A stretch of DNA of 64,000 bases. It comes from Sphingomonas adhaesiva. Lineage in GTDB: Bacteria > Pseudomonadota > Alphaproteobacteria > Sphingomonadales > Sphingomonadaceae. Positions 9,769 through 17,586 of this stretch are shown here, one piece after another. The stretch covers positions 2,044,001 to 2,108,000 of the forward strand of contig NZ_JAQIJT010000002.1 in the NCBI RefSeq assembly GCF_036946125.1, written 5' to 3'. The position numbers and the translations under genes were made by a program. The notes beneath the pieces were generated by a model. It did not search any database. It saw only the letters and a list, made by a program, of their open reading frames with translations, and had not been told where the DNA came from. Within the stretch, counting starts at the first letter, position 1, and every line of letters begins with the position of its first letter.

Positions 9769-10650
9769 CTAACGCCCGCCGGGACGCTCCGCCGCCATCT
9801 CGGCGATCATGCCGCGCAGCTTCTCGTCGTAGAAGGCGACCGCGGGCGCATCGTCGATCAGCACGAAATGGCTCACCAGCGCCTCGCCGTCCCAGCGATG
9901 CAGCGCATAGCCGGGCGTACCGTCGACGATCAGGCGGCGGCCGTCCGGCTTGTCCGGATCGATCGGCCCCAGTTCCAGCGCGACGCGCGGCGCCACCGAC
10001 GGCGCCACCGTCACCGGCAGCCCGGCCCAGCGCGCCGCGATCGCGCGGTGCAGGTGCCCCGACACCAGCCCGACGACGTTCCGCCCCGCCGCCAGCGCGC
10101 CGCGCAACCGCTCCAGCCACGGCTCGGCCGGGTCGACGTCCATCCACGGAATGCCGGTGACGCACGGCGGGTGATGCAGGAAGATCAGCGTCGGCGTGTC
10201 GGGTGCCTCCGCCAGTCGTGCGCTCAGCCACGCCTCGCGCGCCGCGCAGAAGGCGCCGCCGTGTCGTCCCTCCTCGAGCGTGTCGAGCAGGATGCAGCGC
10301 AGGCCCGCCTGCTCGACGACATGGTGCAGAAAACCACCGCTCAGCGGCACGTCCGCGAACGCCGCGGCGAAGGCGGCGCGCGCGTCGTGATTGCCCAGCA
10401 TCAGCCGCACCGGCGCGCGGAGCGGTGCGAGCGCCTCGCGCACGCGGGCATAGGACGCCGCGTCGCCATGCTCGACCAGGTCGCCGCTGACGACGATGAG
10501 GTCCGGCGCGGGGTCGAGCGCACCGATCGCGGCGACCACCTTGTCCAGCCGCAGCCGGTTGGGCTCGTCCGCACGGTCCCGCTCGAACCCCAGGTGCAGG
10601 TCGGTCAGCTGCGCGATCAGCAGCGGGCGCGCGGGCGAGGCGTGCGTCAC
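9769..10650 (-). CDS. Class III phosphodiesterase-like metallophosphoesterase (CpdA/Icc type)
   Basis: A 293-residue cytoplasmic protein with the complete calcineurin-like metal-binding set: TDLHLG near residue 17, SGDLVEHGD, MLGNHDA, FLHHPP and VSGHLHRA. This signature fits the family that includes the cAMP phosphodiesterase CpdA, though family members also act on other phosphodiesters. The start is GTG at 10650, which shares four bases (GTGA) with the stop of the FHA-decaheme gene, so the two are translated together. Its position beside a protein with two cyclic-nucleotide-binding domains and 7 kb from a class III cyclase makes a cyclic nucleotide a reasonable substrate. This is inference. 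Confidence 0.8.
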   Translation of the reverse strand: MTHASPARPLLIAQLTDLHLGFERDRADEPNRLRLDKVVAAIGALDPAPDLIVVSGDLVEHGDAASYARVREALAPLRAPVRLMLGNHDARAAFAAAFADVPLSGGFLHHVVEQAGLRCILLDTLEEGRHGGAFCAAREAWLSARLAEAPDTPTLIFLHHPPCVTGIPWMDVDPAEPWLERLRGALAAGRNVVGLVSGHLHRAIAARWAGLPVTVAPSVAPRVALELGPIDPDKPDGRRLIVDGTPGYALHRWDGEALVSHFVLIDDAPAVAFYDEKLRGMIAEMAAERPGGR

Positions 10651-12455
10651 CGTGCCGTCGCTCCCGGCGCGAGCGCGGAGGGCGGGAACGGCGTGGCGCG
10701 ACGGCGGCGGATGTCCGCCACCACGCCGCCGGGGTCCTGGTGATAGACGTGGCACATCGCGCAGGTCGACTTGATCTGCCCGCGCGCCGGCTCCGCCCCG
10801 GCGTGGCAGGTGCGGCATTGTGCGATCTTCGGCAGCAGCACGTCGCGCGCGCTGGTGGAGGTCGGCGCGGCGTGGCAGCTGGCGCAGGTCTCGCCCGCAT
10901 GCGCGCGGTGATCGAACCAGCCATGCGCGAAGTAGCGCGTCTGCTGCACCACCGGCCTGATCCGGAACGCGAGGCTCCCCGCCCGCGCCGGCGGCTCGAC
11001 CACATGGCAGTCGTAACAGGCGCCGCCGGGGGAGAAGACCGCGCGGATCGAGCGATCGACGCCGCCGCCCGCGCGCGCCGCCACCGCGCGGCCATAGGTC
11101 GCCGCCATGCTGTCCGCGGCGAAATCGCCGGGACGCCGGCGACCGCCCTCCATCGCCATCGGTCGCACCGGCCCGCGCAGCGCGTAGAAATCGCGGAGTT
11201 CCGCCACCACCTGGCGCGGGTCGCCGTGGCGCAGGGTGCGCACCGTGCCGTCCGATCGTGCGAAGGCGAGGCTGTGGCACGACTGGCAATTCGCCTCCAT
11301 CGACACCGGCGCGAACCCGCCGCGCGCATCGGAGACGTGGCAGTCGGCACAGTCCATCGCCTTGCCGGCGCGCGCCTGTCCCTGCCGTACCGCCATCTGT
11401 GCCACCGCATTGGTCGTCGACAGGTGGAGCGCGTGCGGGAAGGTGAGGCCGCCATCCTGCTTCGGTGCATCGTCCAGCGAGATACGCTCGAACACCGGCC
11501 TGGGATCGCTGCGCACCAGCACGGCGGGGCGGAATTGCGGATGCCCCTTCGCGAAGTCGGTGGCGTCGCCGAACGGGGTATCGGGCAGTTGCTGCTTCAG
11601 CGTCCCGTGGCAATCGGCGCAGAACTTCTGCGGCGTCGGTGCCATCGCGGTCGCGCCCTGATGCTCGGTATGGCAGTCGACGCAGCGGCCGGGCGGACGG
11701 TTGAACGCCATCGCGATGCGCCGGTTCAGCCGCTCGCCCACGCCCAGCGCAGGCATCGCCGCTGCCAGCCGTGCGGGCGGTGCGTGATCGTGCACCGACT
11801 GATGGCACGAGCGGCAGCTGTCGTCGCGCACCGCGACGAACGGCGTGTCGTGGCAGGCGCGGCAGTTGTTCTCCAGCCCGGCATGCGCGTTGGACAGCTT
11901 GCCCGGCGACCAGCTGGCATCCGCGACCAGCCCGGCATGCGGATTGGCGACCGCATCGGCGCGCCCGTAGAAATGCCAGACCGGCCAGGCGAGGAACGCG
12001 AGCAGCACCGCCGCCGCCAGCGCCCACGCCAGCGGGCGCTTGGACGGCAGCGCACTGCCCAGCGCGAACAGCGTACGCTCGTCCTTACCGCCGATCGAAT
12101 GCGCGACATCGCCTGCGCGCGCGATGTCGATCAGGATGTCGCCTGCCTCGTCGCGGCGGATCAGCAGGCGGTGCGTGCCCAGCCGCACCTCGCCGCCGCG
12201 CGCCAGATCGATCGTCGCGCGTTCGGTGCTCGCCCCCTCGACATCGATCGGCATCCCGGCGGTCGCCAGTACCAGCAGCCGCGCACCATCGCCCCGCTCC
12301 AGCCGGGCATGATCGAGCGCCAGCAGCAAATCGGGCAGCACCAGGTCGCGGTCGCTGCCGCGGCCGACGGTCAGCGCCGGCCGATCGACCCGGACCGCGC
12401 GAACCACCTCGCGCCCGCTCGCGAGCCGCTCCGTGGTGCGAAGGACGAACGCCAT
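10647..12455 (-). CDS. FHA domain - transmembrane - decaheme cytochrome c fusion
   Basis: A 602-residue protein of three parts. Residues 1-120 look like a forkhead-associated domain (core TVGRGSDRDLVLPD at 29-42, then LDHARLE). A single hydrophobic helix follows at about 142-164 (PLAWALAAAVLLAFLAWPVW), and then ten CXXCH motifs with first cysteines near 198, 214, 258, 279, 369, 390, 480, 524, 547 and 565. The topology implied is a cytoplasmic FHA domain, an anchor and a periplasmic haem domain. FHA domains bind phosphothreonine peptides; the usual serine before the conserved HA is not evident here, so binding may be altered. Gaps of 10 bases upstream and a 4-base overlap downstream place it in one operon with the membrane cytochrome and the phosphoesterase. 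Confidence 0.85.
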   Translation of the reverse strand: MAFVLRTTERLASGREVVRAVRVDRPALTVGRGSDRDLVLPDLLLALDHARLERGDGARLLVLATAGMPIDVEGASTERATIDLARGGEVRLGTHRLLIRRDEAGDILIDIARAGDVAHSIGGKDERTLFALGSALPSKRPLAWALAAAVLLAFLAWPVWHFYGRADAVANPHAGLVADASWSPGKLSNAHAGLENNCRACHDTPFVAVRDDSCRSCHQSVHDHAPPARLAAAMPALGVGERLNRRIAMAFNRPPGRCVDCHTEHQGATAMAPTPQKFCADCHGTLKQQLPDTPFGDATDFAKGHPQFRPAVLVRSDPRPVFERISLDDAPKQDGGLTFPHALHLSTTNAVAQMAVRQGQARAGKAMDCADCHVSDARGGFAPVSMEANCQSCHSLAFARSDGTVRTLRHGDPRQVVAELRDFYALRGPVRPMAMEGGRRRPGDFAADSMAATYGRAVAARAGGGVDRSIRAVFSPGGACYDCHVVEPPARAGSLAFRIRPVVQQTRYFAHGWFDHRAHAGETCASCHAAPTSTSARDVLLPKIAQCRTCHAGAEPARGQIKSTCAMCHVYHQDPGGVVADIRRRRATPFPPSALAPGATAR

Positions 12456-12465
12456 CTTCCTGCGC

Positions 12466-13335
12466 CTACCAGTAGAAGAACACGGAGACGACGTGCGCGG
12501 TCAGCGCCGCCAGCAGGGCGATCGTCATCGGGACGTGGACGTACAGCCAGATCTCCAGCAGCGCGCGCAACCGCAGGTGGCGGTGGATCTGGCGCGCGAT
12601 CTCCAGCTTGCGTTCCAGCAGCCGCTCGACGCGCAGGATCGCATCGTCGCCGCCGCGGATCGCCGCGCGTGCCGCCGCGGTCGCCCCGCGCCGCTCGCTG
12701 CCCGACAGCCGCCGCCAGATGCCGCCGGCGAACACATCCTCGTCCAGCGCGCGCGCGACGAGCTCGGCGCGGTCGGGCGGCAAGGGTTGCGCGGCATCGT
12801 GCAGCTGGCGGTCGAGCGAACGCAGGTTTTCCAGCATCTGCGTCTCGGTCAGCTCGCCGCGGTTCTGCGACAGCAGCCGCGGCAGCGTGGCATAGACGAC
12901 GATCCCGAACAGCCCCGACAGGATCACCAGCATCATCAGCGCATAGGCGAGCGTGTGGACGTTCCAGCCGAACTGGAACCCGGCATGCAGCGTGCCGATG
13001 ACGATCAGCGACAGCCCCAGATAGACGTGCGCCGACGTCCACGCCTTCAGCGACCACGCCCCGCGCGTCATGGTACGCTTGCGCAGACCCAGCGCGGTCA
13101 GCCACAGGATCAGCAGCGCGCCGATCGTGCCCAGGACATAGCCGTACCAGCTGCCGCCATTGGGACGCGGATCGGGATCATGCCAGGCATAGACCGCGAT
13201 CGCGACGATCGCGATCACGCTGGCGAGCTTCGCCCAGCGGAAGCCGCGGTAGCGCAGGAAGCCTTCGTGCCGGAACGCCGACTCGCGCGCGACCTGCCGT
13301 CGTCCGCCTGCCCCTGCGGCCCTCGACGCGCTCAC
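12466..13335 (-). CDS. Membrane b-type-cytochrome-like electron transfer protein
   Basis: A 289-residue protein with about five hydrophobic segments: near the N-terminus (LASVIAIVAIAVYAW), then VLGTIGALLILWLTALGL, AHVYLGLSLIVIGTLHAGF, TLAYALMMLVILSGLFGIVVY and a last one at the C-terminus (HVPMTIALLAALTAHVVSVF). Histidines sit within or at the ends of several of these (SAHVYLG, TLHAGF, NVHTLAY, YVHVP, TAHVV), the pattern of a bis-haem-b protein of the b561 or ferric-reductase-like kind. Between the last two helices is a long charged region of about 100 residues. The start is GTG at 13335, overlapping the upstream stop as GTGA. By position it would connect the FeS subunit to the periplasmic haems. 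Haem binding is inferred. Confidence 0.65.
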   Translation of the reverse strand: MSASRAAGAGGRRQVARESAFRHEGFLRYRGFRWAKLASVIAIVAIAVYAWHDPDPRPNGGSWYGYVLGTIGALLILWLTALGLRKRTMTRGAWSLKAWTSAHVYLGLSLIVIGTLHAGFQFGWNVHTLAYALMMLVILSGLFGIVVYATLPRLLSQNRGELTETQMLENLRSLDRQLHDAAQPLPPDRAELVARALDEDVFAGGIWRRLSGSERRGATAAARAAIRGGDDAILRVERLLERKLEIARQIHRHLRLRALLEIWLYVHVPMTIALLAALTAHVVSVFFYW

Positions 13336-15812
13336 GGCCGGTCGTCCTCCAGCCGCGCGACGGAGAGGAACTGCTCGGGCGCGACACGGATCGCGGCGCC
13401 GGTGGGACAGGCGCGTACGCAGGCGGGGCCACCGCTGATCCCCGAACACATGTCGCACTTGATCGCACGCTTGGGCGCCTCGGGATCGGCCTTCTTCTTC
13501 TTCCACTTCGCGCCCGCCTCGCCCGGCCCGGGGCCGGTGCCGAACAGCAGCCAGGCGAGCAACGGCGGCTTCTTCGGCGGGATCTTGTCCATGCGGATCA
13601 CGCCATAGGGGCAGCCGCGCTGGCAATTGCCGCAGCCGATGCAGGTGTCGTCGATGAAGACCTCGCCATCCGGGCCGCGGTGAATCGCGTTGGGCGGGCA
13701 GTCGGCCATGCAATGCGGATGTTCGCAGTGGCGGCAGCTGGTGGGGACGTGCAGATGCGCATAGGTGCGCCCCGCCTCGCGATCGAGCCGCGACAGGCCC
13801 TCGTGGCTGTCCGCGCACGCCTTTTCGCAATTGTCGCAGCCGATACACAGCTTCTCGTCGATCAGCAGTACGTCGGTCGCCTCGCCGATGCCGTTGTCGA
13901 CCAGGAAGCCGGCGACCGACGAATACATGTCGACCGCGCCCGAGAAGCTGTCCTTGCGCGCCTCGACGAAGGCATTGACCTCGCGCCGCGCCGCCATGTC
14001 GCGGCGCGCGCGCTCGGCCAAAGCCGGCCTGGCGGCGAGCAGCCGGCCGAACGCGTCGCCGTCGAGCCGGATCACTTCGGACCGGATCGCGGCGCGCACG
14101 CTGGCGGTGCGCCTGCCGCCGTCCAGCAGCGCCATCTCGCCGACGTAGGAGCCGGCCGGCAGGTAGGAGAGGAAGATCGGCTTCCCGCCGATCGTCTTTT
14201 CCACCACCATCGAGCCGGAGCGGATGACGTAAATGTCGCGCCCCTCGTCGCCCTCGCGCAGGATCGTCTCGCCCGCGCGCACCGCCTTCACCTCGGCGGT
14301 TTCCAGGACTTCGGCCAGATCCTCGGCGACCAGCCCCGCGCCGAACATCTGCAACAGCTGCCGCTCGATCGAGATGCGCGTGATCGCGCGCCCTGCCGCG
14401 GGGACGGTGGAAATGAGCTTCAGCGCGGCGGCGCGCGGCACCTCGACCAGGATCGCGGCTTCCGCGGTGCGCACGGTCGACCCGCGCGGGCGGCCGGAGA
14501 TCAGCCCGACCTCGCCGAAGATCGAGCCCTGCCCGATCCGCACCGACCGTCCGCCGCCGATGTCGACAGCGACCGCCCCTTCCGCGATGCCGAACAGCGA
14601 CGAGCCGGGCTGATCGCGCTCGAATACGACCGCGCCGGCGGGCATCGCGCGCACCTCCGCCTCCAGCATGAACTCACGCATCTGGAGCGACGACAGCTCG
14701 TTCAGGATGCCCACCTCGCGGCGCAGACGGTCCAGCCACTCGTCGACCGGGCGCGCCCCCGGCAGGCCGGCGAACTTCGCCTCCAGGATCGGCTCGTCCG
14801 CCGGCTTCAGCGCGGTGTTCCCGGCGATGAACTCGATCACGTCGTGACCCTGGTTCATGCAATGCTTGATGAGCGGATAGCCCGCCAGCGCGCCTATCAC
14901 GTAGATGCCGGGAACGGTCGACTCGAACGTCGCCGACAGTTTCGGATAGGCGACGCGGTCGGCGCTGGTGAATTGCACGCCGGTGCCCGGCACCGATGCG
15001 CGGCGACCGCCGTCACCCTCCGCCATCTGCGCACAGCAGCTTTCGACGAAGCCGCGCGGCGGGGCCGAGCCCATGCGCGCGATCACGCGGTCGCAGCGTA
15101 CCCGCACCGCGCCGTCGCGCGCATCCAGCGTCGCCTCGCCCGCGTCGATCGCGGCGAGCGTGGTCTCCATCATCACCTTCAGCCGGCCCTCGCGGTCGGC
15201 GGCGAGCAGCGCCTCGACATTGGCGGGTTTCGCGGTGCGGAAGTCGAGGCCGCGATTGAGCAGCGTGACGGTGTTGCGCTGCGCCGGATCGGCGACCAGG
15301 CCGAGCGCATTCTCGATGCCCGCATCGCCGCTGCCCGCGACGATGATATGTTCGTCGAGATATTCGGTGGGGTCGTCCAGCGTATATTGGACCTGCGCGC
15401 CCTCGGCGACCGGGCAGCGCACCAGGTTGGGATTGCCCTGCGTCCCGATGGCGAGGACGACATGCTCCGCCTCGACCGTCCGTCCGCCCGGCAACGATAG
15501 GGTGAAGCCGCCCCGCGCGCCGGTGATCGCGCGCACCTCCGCCTCGTACAGCACGTTGACGCCGGTCGCCTCGGCCCCGTCCTGCCACCGCTCCAGCACC
15601 GTCTCGCGCCGGCCGGCCTCGAACGTCAGGTCGCTGCGCAGCACCAGCTGGCTGGGCGTCGCCATGACGTGCTTGCCCTTTTGATAGCGGTAGATGGTGT
15701 CCGAGAGATGATCGGCCTTTTCGAGCAGGACATGGTCCAGCCCGAGTCGCGCCGCGTGCGCAGCCGCGCTCAACCCGGCCGGGCCGGAGCCGATGATGGC
15801 GACCTTGTGCAC
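13332..15812 (-). CDS. FAD oxidoreductase with two cyclic-nucleotide-binding domains and four 4Fe-4S motifs
   Basis: An 826-residue cytoplasmic protein. Residues 1-330 form a two-Rossmann pyridine nucleotide-disulphide-type reductase (GSGPAG at 8-13 for FAD, GSGDAG at 160-165 for NAD(P)H). Two cyclic-nucleotide-binding domains follow at about 380-480 and 500-600; the second has a good phosphate-binding cassette (VGEMALLDGGRRTASV), while the first (FGEVGLISGRPRGSTV) is less canonical. The C-terminal 180 residues carry ferredoxin cysteine clusters CIGCDNCEKAC, CRHCEHPHCMADC, CIGCGNCQRGC and CDMCSGISGGPACVRAC. The GTG at 15812 was chosen because it puts the dinucleotide motif at the very N-terminus; an ATG 63 bases upstream is possible. 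It probably feeds electrons from NAD(P)H into the membrane protein next door under cyclic nucleotide control. Confidence 0.85.
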   Translation of the reverse strand: MHKVAIIGSGPAGLSAAAHAARLGLDHVLLEKADHLSDTIYRYQKGKHVMATPSQLVLRSDLTFEAGRRETVLERWQDGAEATGVNVLYEAEVRAITGARGGFTLSLPGGRTVEAEHVVLAIGTQGNPNLVRCPVAEGAQVQYTLDDPTEYLDEHIIVAGSGDAGIENALGLVADPAQRNTVTLLNRGLDFRTAKPANVEALLAADREGRLKVMMETTLAAIDAGEATLDARDGAVRVRCDRVIARMGSAPPRGFVESCCAQMAEGDGGRRASVPGTGVQFTSADRVAYPKLSATFESTVPGIYVIGALAGYPLIKHCMNQGHDVIEFIAGNTALKPADEPILEAKFAGLPGARPVDEWLDRLRREVGILNELSSLQMREFMLEAEVRAMPAGAVVFERDQPGSSLFGIAEGAVAVDIGGGRSVRIGQGSIFGEVGLISGRPRGSTVRTAEAAILVEVPRAAALKLISTVPAAGRAITRISIERQLLQMFGAGLVAEDLAEVLETAEVKAVRAGETILREGDEGRDIYVIRSGSMVVEKTIGGKPIFLSYLPAGSYVGEMALLDGGRRTASVRAAIRSEVIRLDGDAFGRLLAARPALAERARRDMAARREVNAFVEARKDSFSGAVDMYSSVAGFLVDNGIGEATDVLLIDEKLCIGCDNCEKACADSHEGLSRLDREAGRTYAHLHVPTSCRHCEHPHCMADCPPNAIHRGPDGEVFIDDTCIGCGNCQRGCPYGVIRMDKIPPKKPPLLAWLLFGTGPGPGEAGAKWKKKKADPEAPKRAIKCDMCSGISGGPACVRACPTGAAIRVAPEQFLSVARLEDDRP

Positions 15813-15914
15813 TTTCCCCCCGCCGCGCCCCCGCACGCGCCTTTCCCACACGACGCATCCATGCCAGTAGCGCAACGCCTACGGCAAGCGCCTTCATAAA
15901 CTGGGATAACCGAA

Positions 15915-16841
15915 ATGGGTGGATCGCCGCGACTGGGACGGTATCTGTTGGCGGGCGCAGGCGCGGTGGCGCTGGTGGCGATCGGTGCCCGCGCGCTGGG
16001 CGGCAGGGACGAGGCCGCGCCCCCCACTCCGGGCGCCAGCGCACCCGCCGCCCCCGATGTGGGCGAGATGGTCGCCGGGCTGGAGGCGCGGCTGAAGGCG
16101 GAGCCGAACGACGCGGCGGGCTGGCGGATGCTGGGCTGGTCCTATTTCAACATGCAGCGCTTCGACAGGGCGGCCGAGGCCTATCGCCGTGCGACCGCGC
16201 TGTCGCCGGACGACGCCGCCTTGTGGTCTGCGCTGGGCGAGACGCTGGTGCTGGGCGGCAAGGGCGTCGGCGACGATGCGGCGCAGGCGTTCCGGCGCGC
16301 GCTGGCGGTCGATCCCAAGGATCCGCGCGCGCGCTACTTCCTGGCGGTGAAGCAGGACATGGACGGCGACCATGCCGGCGCCGTCGACGCCTGGATCGCG
16401 TTGCTGCACGACACGCCCGCGGGCGCGCCGTGGGAGCAATCGGTGCGCGAACTGGTGCAGACGGTCGCCGCCCGCGAGAAGATCGACATCGCCGGCCGCC
16501 TGCCCGCCGCCTCCGCTCCTCCCACCGCCCCGTCGACGGGAGGGGCGGATGCCGCGACCGCCGGCATTCCGGGGCCGTCGCAGGAGCAGCTCGCCGCCGC
16601 CGCCGCGCTGCCCCCCAGCCAGCAGAACGAGATGGCGCGCGGCATGGTCGACCGGCTGGCGGCACGTCTCGCGCAGAACCCGCGCGACGTCGACGGCTGG
16701 CTGCGGCTGATGCGCGCGCGCGTCGTGCTGGAGGACCGCGCCGGCGCGACCCAGGCGCTGGCGACCGCGCGCCGCACCTTCGCCGACGACGCGGTGGCGC
16801 GCGCCCGCCTCGACGAGGGCGCGCGCGCGTTGTCGTTGTAG
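15915..16841 (+). CDS. CcmI-like TPR protein (second copy)
   Basis: A 308-residue protein with an N-terminal membrane anchor (YLLAGAGAVALVAIGARAL) and tetratricopeptide repeats at about 50-170 (DAAGWRMLGWSYFNMQRFDR, DDAALWSALGETLVLGG, DPRARYFLAVKQDMDGDHAG). A low-complexity Pro/Ala linker leads to another helical repeat. The repeat block and its tail (WIALLHDTPAGAPWEQSV) parallel the shorter protein at 9151, so both probably hold apocytochromes for haem ligation. It is divergent from the FAD oxidoreductase across about 100 bases that should hold promoters for both. The stop is seven bases from the convergent FecR-like gene. Confidence 0.7.
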   Translation: MGGSPRLGRYLLAGAGAVALVAIGARALGGRDEAAPPTPGASAPAAPDVGEMVAGLEARLKAEPNDAAGWRMLGWSYFNMQRFDRAAEAYRRATALSPDDAALWSALGETLVLGGKGVGDDAAQAFRRALAVDPKDPRARYFLAVKQDMDGDHAGAVDAWIALLHDTPAGAPWEQSVRELVQTVAAREKIDIAGRLPAASAPPTAPSTGGADAATAGIPGPSQEQLAAAAALPPSQQNEMARGMVDRLAARLAQNPRDVDGWLRLMRARVVLEDRAGATQALATARRTFADDAVARARLDEGARALSL

Positions 16842-16848
16842 GGAACCG

Positions 16849-17586
16849 TCAGTTCGCGGGCAGCGACGCGGCGACCAGCTGGTCCAGCTGCGCCTTGCAC
16901 CCGGCGGCGATCAGCGTGCCGGCCGCCTCGGTCAGTTCGGTGCCCGGCGCCGCGATGATCTTCACCGTCACCTCCACCGGGGCGGTGCCGGTGCCGGTGC
17001 CGGGGCCGGGGCCGGTCAGGCGAAAGCGCGCGCCGTCGGCGATCGGCAGCGCGGCGGGCCACGCCGCGCTCGACTGCCCCGCCTCCCACGCGGCGGTCTG
17101 TGCAGGTCCGCCGGCGACGGGGGTGATCGTCACCTTGCCCGCGGCGGTGGCATCGGGGCGCCACAGCGGCGGGGCATTGGTGTCGAGCAGGCAGACGGGC
17201 CCCGGCTTCGACACGTCGATCATCCACAGGCTGGGGCGTTCCGCGGTGATGCCCGGGGCGGAGCGGACGGCCCCGACGCGCACCCGGCGATTGTCGTTCT
17301 GCGCCAGCGCGAACGACGGTGCGCTCGCGGGTGCGGGGGAGGATGCGGCGTTGGCGCTGAACACCCCCGGTCCGCGCAGCACGCGGGTGCCCTTCGCATC
17401 GATCAGGACGATCGCGTCGCCCGCCGCCAGCTTCAGCCGCGCGGTATCGGACAGCTTGCGACCGACCGGATAGGTTGCCGCCGACGGCCCGGTCGCACGT
17501 ACGACCAGCACATCGGCGTGCGCGGTCGCGGGCAACAGCAGCGCCAATATCGTGCCCAGCGCGGCGGTTCGGTCAATCGAGCGCAT
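16849..17586 (-). CDS. Secreted FecR-like domain protein paired with the CHASE2 cyclase
   Basis: A 245-residue protein with a signal peptide (TAALGTILALLLPATAHA). The mature N-terminus (VLVVRATGPSAATYPVGRKL, then LKLAAGDAIVLIDAKGTRVL) resembles the FecR-type fold found in periplasmic proteins beside CHASE2 and CHAT genes. The C-terminal half has a Gly/Pro/Thr-rich turn and no motif I can name. It overlaps the end of the cyclase gene by 14 bases, so the two are cotranslated. A role as periplasmic sensor or ligand partner of the CHASE2 domain is a guess from this pairing. Confidence 0.55.
   Translation of the reverse strand: MRSIDRTAALGTILALLLPATAHADVLVVRATGPSAATYPVGRKLSDTARLKLAAGDAIVLIDAKGTRVLRGPGVFSANAASSPAPASAPSFALAQNDNRRVRVGAVRSAPGITAERPSLWMIDVSKPGPVCLLDTNAPPLWRPDATAAGKVTITPVAGGPAQTAAWEAGQSSAAWPAALPIADGARFRLTGPGPGTGTGTAPVEVTVKIIAAPGTELTEAAGTLIAAGCKAQLDQLVAASLPAN

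Noticed and set aside
6995..11470. A 1491-codon minus-strand frame spanning ccmF and its neighbours
   Set aside because: It crosses three well-supported genes and is Arg/His/Gln-rich with no domain.
15013..16044. Frame starting MKALAVGVALLAW near 15900 on the minus strand
   Set aside because: The start looks like a signal peptide, but the frame runs on as Arg-rich shadow across the FAD gene, whose own frame has the Rossmann motifs.
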